Positions 24,876 through 32,406 of a DNA stretch of 64,000 nt are shown piece by piece. The notes under the pieces are model-generated. The model made no database searches and was not told the DNA's origin. It was given only the letters and a program-made list of their open reading frames with translations. The stretch is from UBA2029 sp037447125 (GTDB taxonomy: Bacteria > Chloroflexota > Anaerolineae > Aggregatilineales > Aggregatilineaceae). A program made the position numbers and the translations under genes. Numbering within the stretch: position 1 is the stretch's first letter; every line of letters begins with the position of its first letter. The stretch is taken from NCBI GenBank assembly GCA_037447125.1, contig JBBIHG010000002.1, forward strand, positions 1 through 64,000, given 5' to 3'.

Positions 24876-26141
24876 TCACAACACGGAAACGGCCAGGGCC
24901 AGGCTGCGCCGCATCTCCTCGCGATTGAAGCTCGCCCATGCCTCCGGGAAGGTGTTCAGTAGTCGCTGCTGCTCGGCAGCCTGGAAGTCGGCGTAGGCCA
25001 GCACGCCGCTGATGTCTGGGCGCAAGAACTGAGGGACGCCGCTGTACATCGTTCGCTGGGCGGTGATGAAATCGCCCAGCAGAGGGACGGCCACTGAAGT
25101 ATCGTTGAGATCGCCCAGGTGGTCCTGCATGGCCTTGATCTCTTTGATGACCAGCCTGGCTTCTGGCCCCAGCACTTCTTCGAAGAACTCCATCGCGTAG
25201 CGCAGCCGCTTGAAGTCAATGCGCAGAGCGTGCAGCGTGGTGATGGGCGCGCCGTCCAGCACGGCTTCATAGGCCCGCACCTGCTCGTAGTGCTCGTAGA
25301 TCAGCCGTGGGGCGACGTGCCGCACCTGGTACGCGGCGATCCCACCCGTCTGAGCCGGCAGCGCGCCGGCCCCCGGCGTGGTCACGAAGCCGTGCAGCCG
25401 CTCGACGAAGCGGGTGAAACGCCGTCCGTTCAGGGCATCAAGCAGCGCCGCGCGCGCAGCGTCGTAGTCGTCCTGCCAGGTCGTGAACAGTGGGGAGAGG
25501 TCAACGCCGGGATTCTTGCCAGCAAAGCGCTCTGCCTTCTCGCGGAACACGTCGAGATCGCGCACCTCACCGAGCGCCGCCGCAATCCGGCGCAGTCCGC
25601 GCACGAGCGGTCTGGTGACCTGGGGGTCAAAGAAGGGGCCGAATAGCCGGAACGCGCTGCGCATCCGGCGCGTGGCTACGCGCATGTCGTGCACGCCCTC
25701 AATGTCCTCGCCCAGCCGCGCGACCGGTTCGTTGAAGAGCATCCGCTCGAAGTTGAAATGCAGCGCCTTGCGCCCGGCCTCGGCCATCGAGTCGTCGGGC
25801 AACATGCCGACTGCCTCGCGCATCTCCAGCGGCAGGCGCGGAGTGCCCTCATCGGGCTGAGGCGGTGGCTCTGACGGTTCGGCAACGACCTCCACTGGGG
25901 ACGAGGGGGTCTGCTCTGAGGGTACTGGCTCGCTGAAAACGCCCATGCCTCGTTGCGACCACTCGCGCCGCCAGTAGTAGACTGTGCTGACGCTCAGCCC
26001 CACGTCGCGGGCGATGGCCGAGGGACTCTGGCCCTCATTGCTCAGCAGGATGACGGCGGCCCGCCGCGCTTCGGAGGACGAGTCATCGGCGCGGATCGCG
26101 GCCAGAGCCGCACGCTCGGCGTCTGTCAATTGATAGGCCAT
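24876..26141 (-). CDS. HTH-CHAD fusion protein
   Basis: 421 residues. Residues about 1-65 form a helix-turn-helix of the transposase/Homeodomain-like type (SPSAIARDVGLSVSTVYYWRR); a Pro/Glu-rich linker follows (about 75-105), then a CHAD domain (about 118-415) with conserved basic helices (MRVATRRMRSAFRLF and ALRIDFKRLRYAMEFFEEVLG). CHAD domains bind polyphosphate through these histidines and arginines. The fusion suggests a polyphosphate-responsive DNA-binding protein, which is inference. RBS GAGGAGG precedes the ATG. Confidence 0.88.
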   Translation of the reverse strand: MAYQLTDAERAALAAIRADDSSSEARRAAVILLSNEGQSPSAIARDVGLSVSTVYYWRREWSQRGMGVFSEPVPSEQTPSSPVEVVAEPSEPPPQPDEGTPRLPLEMREAVGMLPDDSMAEAGRKALHFNFERMLFNEPVARLGEDIEGVHDMRVATRRMRSAFRLFGPFFDPQVTRPLVRGLRRIAAALGEVRDLDVFREKAERFAGKNPGVDLSPLFTTWQDDYDAARAALLDALNGRRFTRFVERLHGFVTTPGAGALPAQTGGIAAYQVRHVAPRLIYEHYEQVRAYEAVLDGAPITTLHALRIDFKRLRYAMEFFEEVLGPEARLVIKEIKAMQDHLGDLNDTSVAVPLLGDFITAQRTMYSGVPQFLRPDISGVLAYADFQAAEQQRLLNTFPEAWASFNREEMRRSLALAVSVL

Positions 26142-26256
26142 GCTTTCCCCTCCTCAATTCACCAGCGGCGGATGGCCCTTGCCTGAACATCCAGTATAAC
26201 AGAAACAAGACGCCGCAAGGTTAAATATGGACGGATGCTTTCCATTGGCCGCGCGG

Positions 26257-26285
26257 TTGTTGAGCGCCGGGCCAGGTGCGCTATG
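26257..26285 (+). promoter_or_regulatory. Promoter for HD-domain gene
   Basis: TTGTTG (26257-26262), a 17-base spacer and TATGAT (26280-26285) fit a housekeeping sigma promoter. The start would fall near 26292, leaving a leader of about 22 bases that includes a GGAGG ribosome site before ATG 26314. Confidence 0.5.
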
Positions 26286-26313
26286 ATCGCCAGCGGACGA
26301 CAAAGGAGGGCGC

Positions 26314-27054
26314 ATGAACAACTTGCCGGCCGACCGCGACGCGCTGCTCGCCCTGCTCGACGGGCTGCTCGTCGGGGCAGAGCAGCTTATGGAGTCGCCG
26401 GGCGACTGGGCCGAGCACCTGGGTGGTGACGCGCCCTCGCCGCTGGTCGCGCGCTTCATTGACCAGCTTGATGCCGAGTGGCACGACGCCTGGCCTCCGG
26501 GCGCGCTCTGCGCCCAGGTGACCGGGCGAGCGCGGGCGCGCATGGCAGCCTGGCACCCCGGCTGGCCGCACCTGTGGGCGCACGTGCTGCGCGTCACCGG
26601 GCTGGCGGTCGCGCTGGCCGAAGACGCCGGGCTTGACCCGGCTCTGGCCTACCTGACCGGCATCTGCCACGACGTAGCCAAGCTCGACGAGTTCCGCACC
26701 AGTCTTCCTCACGAGGAAGAGAGCGCAGACTTCGCCGGCGAACTCCTGCGCGGGCACCTGCCCGCTGCGCAGATCGCTGCCATCCAGGCGGCCATCCGCA
26801 AGGACGGCGACGATGGGCTGGCGCGTCTCCTCAATGACGCCGACAAGCTGGACAAGATCGGGGCGGTAGGCGTGGTGCGCCGCGTCTCGACGGCAACAGA
26901 CCGCGGCTGGCTGCCGGCGGCGCTGGGGCGTGTCGCCGACGACGCCGAGCGCTTCCCGCCAATGCACTTTGTCCGCAGCCGGGCGCTGGCCCGCGACAAA
27001 CGCGCATTCGTGGCCTGGTTCGTGCCGCGCGCCGAAGAAGCGCTGCTCTGGTGA
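26314..27054 (+). CDS. HD-domain phosphohydrolase
   Basis: 246 residues. The HD domain spans about 85-215: His90 in HLWAHVLRV, His119-Asp120 in GICHDVAKLDEF, and a further Asp in LLNDADKLDKIG, the metal ligands of the superfamily. The N-terminal 80 residues are helical and unrecognised. HD proteins hydrolyse nucleotides or cyclic nucleotides; the substrate cannot be told. Start supported by GGAGG seven bases upstream and a good promoter. Monocistronic by appearance. Confidence 0.82.
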   Translation: MNNLPADRDALLALLDGLLVGAEQLMESPGDWAEHLGGDAPSPLVARFIDQLDAEWHDAWPPGALCAQVTGRARARMAAWHPGWPHLWAHVLRVTGLAVALAEDAGLDPALAYLTGICHDVAKLDEFRTSLPHEEESADFAGELLRGHLPAAQIAAIQAAIRKDGDDGLARLLNDADKLDKIGAVGVVRRVSTATDRGWLPAALGRVADDAERFPPMHFVRSRALARDKRAFVAWFVPRAEEALLW

Positions 27055-27141
27055 GCGCAGGCACGAGCCAGCCCGGGTGGCGTCTTGCGCCGGTGAACTA
27101 ACCCGCCGTGGTGAGCGACGGGCCACCCCACCCACTTCTGC

Positions 27142-27147
27142 TATAAT
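27142..27147 (+). promoter_or_regulatory. -10 box of the beta-flower gene
   Basis: TATAAT at 27142-27147 predicts a start near 27154 and a leader of about 124 bases before ATG 27278. The leader can form GC-rich hairpins, for example GGCGGCACACC with GGTGC and downstream partners. No good -35 box is seen. Confidence 0.4.
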
Positions 27148-27277
27148 AGGAGTATAAGTCGCCTATCCGGCGGCACACCCGCGTGGTGCATGAGCAGCCA
27201 CACGGCGGGACGCGCTGCGCCCCGCCCCCACCCTGGTATCGAAGGCGGAATCGCACAGAGATAGAAGGGAGCGAGAC

Positions 27278-27502
27278 ATGTCCACACGAGGCATTTACAG
27301 CCGGGACGGAGAGGTATTCGGCTACATGGATGGCAATCGCCTCTACGACCTCAACGGCAACCAGACGGGTGTCCTGCGCGGGCGCATCGTCTACGATCTG
27401 CACGGCAACCGGCACTGGCTCATTGATCGCGATGCGCTGCTGGACGTGCGCGGCAAAGTGATTGGCTACCTGGGCGAGTCGGTGTCCCCGGCGCACCGCT
27501 GA
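27278..27502 (+). CDS. Small beta-flower-like protein
   Basis: 74 residues built from repeated short units (GYMDGNRLYDLNGNQTG, GRIVYDLHGNRHW, ALLDVRGKVIGYLGE), which looks like the 4-fold beta flower fold. Such proteins are small cytosolic modules of unknown function. The RBS AAGGGAG is well placed. It is 23 bases before the YbaK-like gene and may share its transcript. The family call rests on the repeat pattern only. Confidence 0.65.
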   Translation: MSTRGIYSRDGEVFGYMDGNRLYDLNGNQTGVLRGRIVYDLHGNRHWLIDRDALLDVRGKVIGYLGESVSPAHR

Positions 27503-27525
27503 CCCCCCGCAAAGGGAGAATGCAG

Positions 27526-28041
27526 ATGACTGCTCCACAGGTCACCAAGCTCAATTCGATGCGCCTGCTGGAGGCGCAGGGAATCGCTTACGAGACGCAC
27601 ACCTACGACGAGACGATCACCGATGGCGTCGGCGCGGCCCAGGCGATGGGCTTCCCCCCGTCCCAGGTCTACAAGACGCTCGTCGTCCAGCTCAAGGATA
27701 ACGAGCATGCCCTGGTCATGATCGCCGCCGATCACGAGCTTGACCTGAAGCGCTTCGCGCGGGCCATCGGCCAGAAGAAGGCATCCATGCCCACCAAACG
27801 CGGCGCGGAGAGGGTCACCGGCCTGCGCACCGGTGGCATCGGGGCGCTGGCCCTGGCCCACAAGCGGTGGGGAGTCTATCTGGACGACGCGGCCAAACAG
27901 CACGAGACGATCCTGGTCAATGCCGGGCAGCGCGGAGTCAATCTGCAGGTGAAGGTGGACGACCTGGTGCGCGCGCTCAACGCCAAGCTGCTGACGCTCA
28001 CCGCACCCGACGCCAGGCCGGAACCCGTGGCCAGCGAGTAG
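27526..28041 (+). CDS. ybaK: YbaK/EbsC-type Cys-tRNA(Pro)/Cys deacylase
   Basis: About 171 residues with the YbaK fold: N-terminal TKLNSMRLLEAQGIAYETH, the segment FPPSQVYKTLVVQLKD with the catalytic-site Lys, and GERVTGLRTGGIGALAL-like glycine motif (observed AERVTGLRTGGIGALAL) near 105-121. Members hydrolyse Cys-tRNA(Pro) mischarged by ProRS. The second ATG (27526) is chosen because GGGAGA then has a six-base spacing; the first ATG (27520) leaves almost none. No link to its neighbours is evident. Confidence 0.88.
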   Translation: MTAPQVTKLNSMRLLEAQGIAYETHTYDETITDGVGAAQAMGFPPSQVYKTLVVQLKDNEHALVMIAADHELDLKRFARAIGQKKASMPTKRGAERVTGLRTGGIGALALAHKRWGVYLDDAAKQHETILVNAGQRGVNLQVKVDDLVRALNAKLLTLTAPDARPEPVASE

Positions 28042-28152
28042 GGAGACTCTGGCCGCGGCAAGTGCTGGGCGAGTGCATCTCAGCACTAGAACCACATCTG
28101 GGTCGCTTGAGGAGGTAGTCAACCCGTCCTATGTCAGAAGGGAAGTGTTGCC

Positions 28153-28857
28153 ATGCCCAAATACCAACTCACAGAACGGCAGAAGAATATGCTTCGCTCA
28201 CTTGTTCCCGGCCTCAAGTCTGGCCAAGTGGAATCGGAATGGATCATTGTCTATGGCGATGATCGTATACTTGGCATCTTCGGCCTTGACGACGACGGGC
28301 AACTGTGGAGAGATACTTGGGACGGCGTTAAGTACTCCGATCTTGAGGTGTTTGAAAGATATGGCTTCTTCAAACACACTCGGACGGACAAGCATGGCAT
28401 TAAGACGAATTATGCCCTGAATGAGGCTGCGATCATTGAGGTGGTTGAGAACGACTTCGAAATGCCAACCGCTTCTTCGGCCTCCCAGACCACCTTCTAC
28501 ATCGACAGCCCTGGCGGTATAGTCAACATCCAGTCCACTCTGAAGAATGTGAGCCAAGTCATCCATAACGCACCTCAGTTGGACGACAACTTCAAAGCAG
28601 AGCTGACAAGCCTGATAGATCAGCTCACTGTCGCCTTGACTGAAGTGCCAGACGAATACGCAGAAGATGCTGAAGCCGTCGCAGTTGAGGCCGGAAGACT
28701 GGCAGAGGATGTTAGCAGAGCCAAGCCCAACAGACGCTCAATTCAGATCAGCGCGGACGGCCTCAAACGAGCCGCTCAAGACCTGGCCGCGATTGCACCG
28801 CCTGTGATGACTATCGTCCAGTCAATTCTGGAGCTCGTCCAGAAGGTTGCCAAATAG
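28153..28857 (+). CDS. Orphan protein of lower GC content, unknown function
   Basis: 234 residues. The N-terminal half has an alpha/beta look (WIIVYGDDRILGIFGLDDDG) and reads like a small winged-helix or sensor segment; residues about 105-130 form short strands around IDSPGGIVNIQSTL; the last 110 residues are long amphipathic helices (AELTSLIDQLTVALTEVPDE, then LKRAAQDLAAIAPPVMTIVQ). The bases are visibly richer in A and T than all neighbours. Helical C-termini of this kind are seen in uncharacterised accessory proteins, some beside conflict systems; that is memory-based inference. RBS GAAGGGAAG is upstream. Confidence 0.6.
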   Translation: MPKYQLTERQKNMLRSLVPGLKSGQVESEWIIVYGDDRILGIFGLDDDGQLWRDTWDGVKYSDLEVFERYGFFKHTRTDKHGIKTNYALNEAAIIEVVENDFEMPTASSASQTTFYIDSPGGIVNIQSTLKNVSQVIHNAPQLDDNFKAELTSLIDQLTVALTEVPDEYAEDAEAVAVEAGRLAEDVSRAKPNRRSIQISADGLKRAAQDLAAIAPPVMTIVQSILELVQKVAK

Positions 28858-28860
28858 AAC

Positions 28861-28912
28861 CACGGACAGACCCCCGTAGCGCAGGCGGCTCACCGGGGCC
28901 TGTCCGTAGCTG
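28861..28912. terminator. Hairpin between convergent genes
   Basis: ACGGACAGACCCCCG (28861 on) pairs with CGGGGCCTGTCCGT (to about 28911) with one mismatch and a bulge. It sits in the 65-base gap between the stop codons of convergent genes, so a two-way terminator is plausible, but no T-run follows on either strand. Confidence 0.4.
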
Positions 28913-28922
28913 GCGGGGAAGA

Positions 28923-29600
28923 TCAGCCCTTGGGCATGTAGGCGCGCAGCTTGGCCGCCAGGTTGCTCAGCGGCATGGTTTGCAGCCAGACCTTGCCCGG
29001 CCCGCTGACCGTCGCCATGAACAACCCCTCGCCGCCGCCCAGCCAGTTCATCACGCCCTTGATCGTGGTGATGTCATAGTCGCATGTCGGCTCGTACATG
29101 GCGATGTGGCCGGGGTCAATCTTCAGGCGCTCGCCCGCCTTCAATTCGTAGAGCTGCACTTCGCCGGCGACCTCAACGAAGGCCGTGCCCGGCCCGGTCA
29201 GCTTCTGCAGGATGAATCCCTCGCCGCCGAACAGCCCCGTGCCCAGCCGCTTGCGGAAATGCATGGCCAGTTCCACCGAGTCTTCGGCGCACATGAAGGC
29301 ATCCTTCTGGCAGATCATGCTGTGCCCGGCCTTGAGATTGAGCGGAATCACCTTGCCCGGACTCTCCGTCGTGAACGTGATCATGCCTTCGGGCGCTGTG
29401 CAGCTATAAGTGGTCATGAACAGGCTCTCGCCGGAGAGCGCCCGCCCCAACGACTTGCCGATCCCGCCCCGTCCGCTCGTCTTCATATCAATCCCGTCGC
29501 TCATCCAGGCCATGCCGCCGGACTCGGTGTAGATCGCCTCGCCCCGCTTCAGCCGGATTTCGAGCGCCTGCATGACAGTCCCGTGAATAGTGTATTCCAT
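28923..29600 (-). CDS. AIM24/TIGR00266 family protein
   Basis: 225 residues of the AIM24-like family: starts EYTIHGTVMQALEIRLKRGE, with ESGGMAWMSDGIDM, the glycine-rich SGRGGIGKSLGRALSGESLF, and GEGLFMATVSGPGKVWLQTM near the end. These proteins form a beta-sheet fold related to mitochondrial AIM24 and their function in bacteria is not settled. The protein is full length for the family. RBS GGAG is about 9 bases from the ATG. No operon partner is visible. Confidence 0.88.
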   Translation of the reverse strand: MEYTIHGTVMQALEIRLKRGEAIYTESGGMAWMSDGIDMKTSGRGGIGKSLGRALSGESLFMTTYSCTAPEGMITFTTESPGKVIPLNLKAGHSMICQKDAFMCAEDSVELAMHFRKRLGTGLFGGEGFILQKLTGPGTAFVEVAGEVQLYELKAGERLKIDPGHIAMYEPTCDYDITTIKGVMNWLGGGEGLFMATVSGPGKVWLQTMPLSNLAAKLRAYMPKG

Positions 29601-29947
29601 GGTATGCCGCTCCTGCGTCTCACACTGCGCGATGTGCCTGCATTGTATCGCGTTCCAGCGTGGTGCAATAGTGGGCCCGGCATCTGAGGTCCACGAACGA
29701 TCTGTTGGGATCGGCTACCTGGCTGCCAGAATTGCCCCCCATCCCCCAGCCCCTTCCCCCGCGCTCCGCGGAGGGAAGGGGAGAAGACCCACCGCTTTTC
29801 TCCCTTCCCCCCTCGTGGGGGAAGGGCCGGGGATGGGGGGAAAAGCACGCCAACAACTTGTTTGTGGCCCTCCGCCAGGCACACCCGCTTCCCCCACGCA
29901 AAAGAGGGCAGCCTGGGCCGCCCTCTCCTCGCTCATCTTCGCCGTCA
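29601..29947. other. Intergenic region with MITE-like element
   Basis: Apart from the 183-bp element at 29688-29870 and short flanks, nothing is seen. The element is read through by spurious frames on both strands. Confidence 0.7.
29688..29870. mobile_element. MITE-like element, copy A (inverted relative to 33756-33942)
   Basis: The left end GGTCCACGAAC...CTGTTGG and right end CCAACAACTTGTTTGTGGCCC are imperfect terminal inverted repeats of about 20 bases. Inside are CCCCATCCCCCAGCCCCTTC and its complement-like partners. Read in reverse, the element at 33756-33942 matches it almost base for base outside the loop. No open frame of note. Non-autonomous; the transposase source is unknown. Confidence 0.7.
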
Positions 29948-31126
29948 CTACATCAGGAACATGGGCATGCCGAAGACATGACGTACCTTCGGGCGGTACT
30001 GATCCACGTCGTATAGCTCAGCCACATTGACGCGCTTGATGCCCTGCATCAGCGTGCTCATGTTGATGTCAGTGTACAGGCCGCGCTGCAAAGCCACCAT
30101 GCGCCCAAAGCGCCCCTGCTCCACCAGGCTCATGGCCATCTGTGCGTAGTTGGCCGCCACCATCAGGTCGAGCGAATCCGGCGCGCCGGAGCGCATCAGG
30201 TAGGCCACCTGCTGATAAATGATGTGCTGGCCGGTGATCTCCTTGAGCAGGTCGCCCGTGATCTCGCCGATGCCGCCCAGTTTCTTATGACCATAGGCGT
30301 CCGCCTCGCCGGTCTCGATCACCTCGCCCTCGACCAGGCGCGCGCCCTCTGAGATGGTCAGCATGGCGTAGTTGCTGGGATTCGCCGTCTTGTCTTCGAC
30401 GAGCAGTTGGGCCAGGCGGTGAATGTCGAACGGCACCTCAGAGATGATCGCGCGATCCACGCCGGCCAGATACGCCGCGATCAGCGATGTCTCGCCGGAG
30501 TTGCGTCCGAATAGCTCGACCACGGCGATGCGCTCGTGCGACCCGGCGCTGGTGCGCAGGTTGTGGATGAACTCCACCGAGCGGGTCACGGCGGTGCTGA
30601 AGCCGATGCAGTAATCCGTGCCGTAAACATCATTGTCCATCGTCTTGGGGATGGCCACCACCTTCATCCCCTCGCGGTGCATCCGCTCGCCGTAGCTCAG
30701 CGTGTCGTCGCCGCCGATGGGGATCAGCACGTCAATGTCCAGGTGCTCCAGCACCTTGAGCACGTGCTCCGTGTAATCGTACACCTCGCGCCCGCGCTTG
30801 TCCGTGTGCTTGCGCACTTCCATGCCCTGCAGATGGGCGGGGATGCTGTCGGCGAGCACGTTGCCGGGGTTGGTACGCGAGGTGTGCAGGAACGTGCCGC
30901 CGGTGCGGTCCACCGTCCGCACGCGCTGCTTGTTGAGCGGCATCACCCACTTCTCGCGCTTCTCCTTGCTCTTCTCGTCAATATCGAAATCCAGCAGGCC
31001 GGCCCAACCCCGCCGGATGCCAACAATCTCGTGGCCGGCGTCTTCCGCGCGGTACACGATCTGCTTGATGCACGGGTTGAGGCCGGGGACATCGCCGCCG
31101 CCCGTGAGCACGCCAATACGCAACAT
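29948..31126 (-). CDS. pfp: 6-phosphofructokinase, pyrophosphate-type motifs
   Basis: Phosphorylates fructose 6-phosphate. The 392-residue protein has the PfkA fold with GGDD at 138-141 and PKTMDND at 160-166. In this family GGDD plus a Lys in PKT mark PPi-dependent enzymes, whereas GGDG plus PGT mark ATP-dependent ones. A PPi donor would make the step reversible. I start at the ATG at 31126, preceded by GGAGGAG; the frame is open farther, but the extra part crosses a hairpin and -10 box. It lies directly downstream of a second, ATP-type enzyme (31323-32297). Confidence 0.88.
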   Translation of the reverse strand: MLRIGVLTGGGDVPGLNPCIKQIVYRAEDAGHEIVGIRRGWAGLLDFDIDEKSKEKREKWVMPLNKQRVRTVDRTGGTFLHTSRTNPGNVLADSIPAHLQGMEVRKHTDKRGREVYDYTEHVLKVLEHLDIDVLIPIGGDDTLSYGERMHREGMKVVAIPKTMDNDVYGTDYCIGFSTAVTRSVEFIHNLRTSAGSHERIAVVELFGRNSGETSLIAAYLAGVDRAIISEVPFDIHRLAQLLVEDKTANPSNYAMLTISEGARLVEGEVIETGEADAYGHKKLGGIGEITGDLLKEITGQHIIYQQVAYLMRSGAPDSLDLMVAANYAQMAMSLVEQGRFGRMVALQRGLYTDINMSTLMQGIKRVNVAELYDVDQYRPKVRHVFGMPMFLM

Positions 31127-31204
31127 TGTTCTCCTCCAGTCCTCAAAAGCTGCTTTCTGGCTCAGGCTACCAGCGGGGAGTGTGGTGCCCGGAATCCACG
31201 ACAA

Positions 31205-31240
31205 CGGGGTGTACAGGCTGTGCACACCCCGCTGATTATA
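31205..31240 (-). promoter_or_regulatory. Promoter -10 box and leader hairpin before PPi-type kinase
   Basis: On the minus strand TATAAT lies at 31240-31235; the start would fall near 31228, inside the hairpin formed by CGGGGTGTGC and its partner (31230-31205). A stem at the extreme 5' end may stabilise the mRNA. It would give the PPi-type gene its own transcript of about 100 bases of leader. The -35 region is weak. Confidence 0.35.
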
Positions 31241-31322
31241 GCGAGACGCCGGGCATTCCGCCTTTGACAAAACTCACCAATCGGGGCGTAGGTGCGCCAC
31301 AAACCACACCTACTCGCTCACC

Positions 31323-32297
31323 TCATTTGGCCAGGACGTCGGCCATCGCGATGTATTCTTCGGAGACGGCACGCTGCCTGGTCGTGGCGTCTTGCAGACT
31401 GACCGTGCCGATGTTGCGCCCATGCAGCCCGACCATGATCCCCGACTCCCCGGCGAGCAGCAGCTCGACTGCCTTCACGCCGAGGCGCGTCGCCAGCAGC
31501 CGGTCGAAGGCGCCGGGACTGCCGCCGCGCACCACATGACCCAGCACAGTGATGCGCACCTCGAAGCCCACCTCGTGCTGCGACAGATACTCGGCCACCT
31601 CGTGTATCTTGGGCGTGGCGCCCTCGGCGATGACGCCCATGGCGTGACTCTTGCCGCGCATGTAGGCGTTCTCCAGCGCCTTGCCGACCTCCTCCAGCGT
31701 GGTGGGGTGCTCCGGGATCATCACGAACTCAGCGCCGCCCAGAATGCCGCCCATCAGCGCCAGATAGCCGCAGTTGCGCCCCATCACTTCTAGCAGGAAG
31801 CAGCGCTCGTGGCTCGCCGCCGTATCGCGCAGCTTGTCAATGGCGTCGAGAATCGTGTTGAGGGCGGTGTCGGTGCCCACCGCCATGTTGGTGCCCCAGA
31901 TGTCGTTGTCAATCGTGCCGGGGACGCCAATAACCGGGAAGCCCAGCTCGTGCAGGGCCAGCGCCCCGCGCAGGCTACCATCGCCGCCGATGACGACCAG
32001 GCCGTCAACCCCGTGCTCGTTCAGGCGGCGCAGGCCACGCTTCTGCCCCTGGACGGTCTTGAACTCCAGGTTGCGCGCCGTCTGCAAGATCGTGCCGCCG
32101 CGCCCGATGATCCCGCTCACGTCGCGCGAGGTGAGGCGCTCGAAGTCGCCAGATAGCAGCCCGGTGTACGCCTGGCGGATGCCGTACACTTCCACGCCGG
32201 CGGCGGACGCCGTGCGCACCACCGCGCGAATCGCCGGGTTCATGCCCGGCGCGTCGCCGCCACCGGTCAATACCGCGATGCGTCTCATGCTCGTCAT
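31323..32297 (-). CDS. pfkA: ATP-dependent 6-phosphofructokinase
   Basis: 324 residues, the length of classical bacterial PfkA. It has GGDG at 104-107 and PGTIDND at 126-132 (general base Asp in TIDND), both typical of ATP-dependent enzymes, and MGRNCGYLALMGG and RITVLGHVVRGGSP farther on. It commits fructose 6-phosphate to glycolysis. The first ATG has AGGAG 8 bases upstream; a second ATG three codons later is possible. The PPi-type paralogue follows on the same strand after 196 bases. Confidence 0.93.
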   Translation of the reverse strand: MTSMRRIAVLTGGGDAPGMNPAIRAVVRTASAAGVEVYGIRQAYTGLLSGDFERLTSRDVSGIIGRGGTILQTARNLEFKTVQGQKRGLRRLNEHGVDGLVVIGGDGSLRGALALHELGFPVIGVPGTIDNDIWGTNMAVGTDTALNTILDAIDKLRDTAASHERCFLLEVMGRNCGYLALMGGILGGAEFVMIPEHPTTLEEVGKALENAYMRGKSHAMGVIAEGATPKIHEVAEYLSQHEVGFEVRITVLGHVVRGGSPGAFDRLLATRLGVKAVELLLAGESGIMVGLHGRNIGTVSLQDATTRQRAVSEEYIAMADVLAK

Positions 32298-32406
32298 GGT
32301 GCGATACTCCTGTCCGCGCGCCGGAGGTTGGCGACCGCCACATCTGCGGAAGACTCCAGCCGGCCCCGAGACGACCGGCGATTATACAGACTGCGCGCCC
32401 GTCCGC

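Noticed and set aside
27055..27277. Possible riboswitch in the leader of the beta-flower gene
   Set aside because: Structure is possible, but no known aptamer consensus is visible; kept only as a leader observation.
29590..30030. Several small frames across the MITE-like element
   Set aside because: They translate the C/G-tract repeat (Pro-rich PPAPSP peptides), with no RBS or conservation expected.
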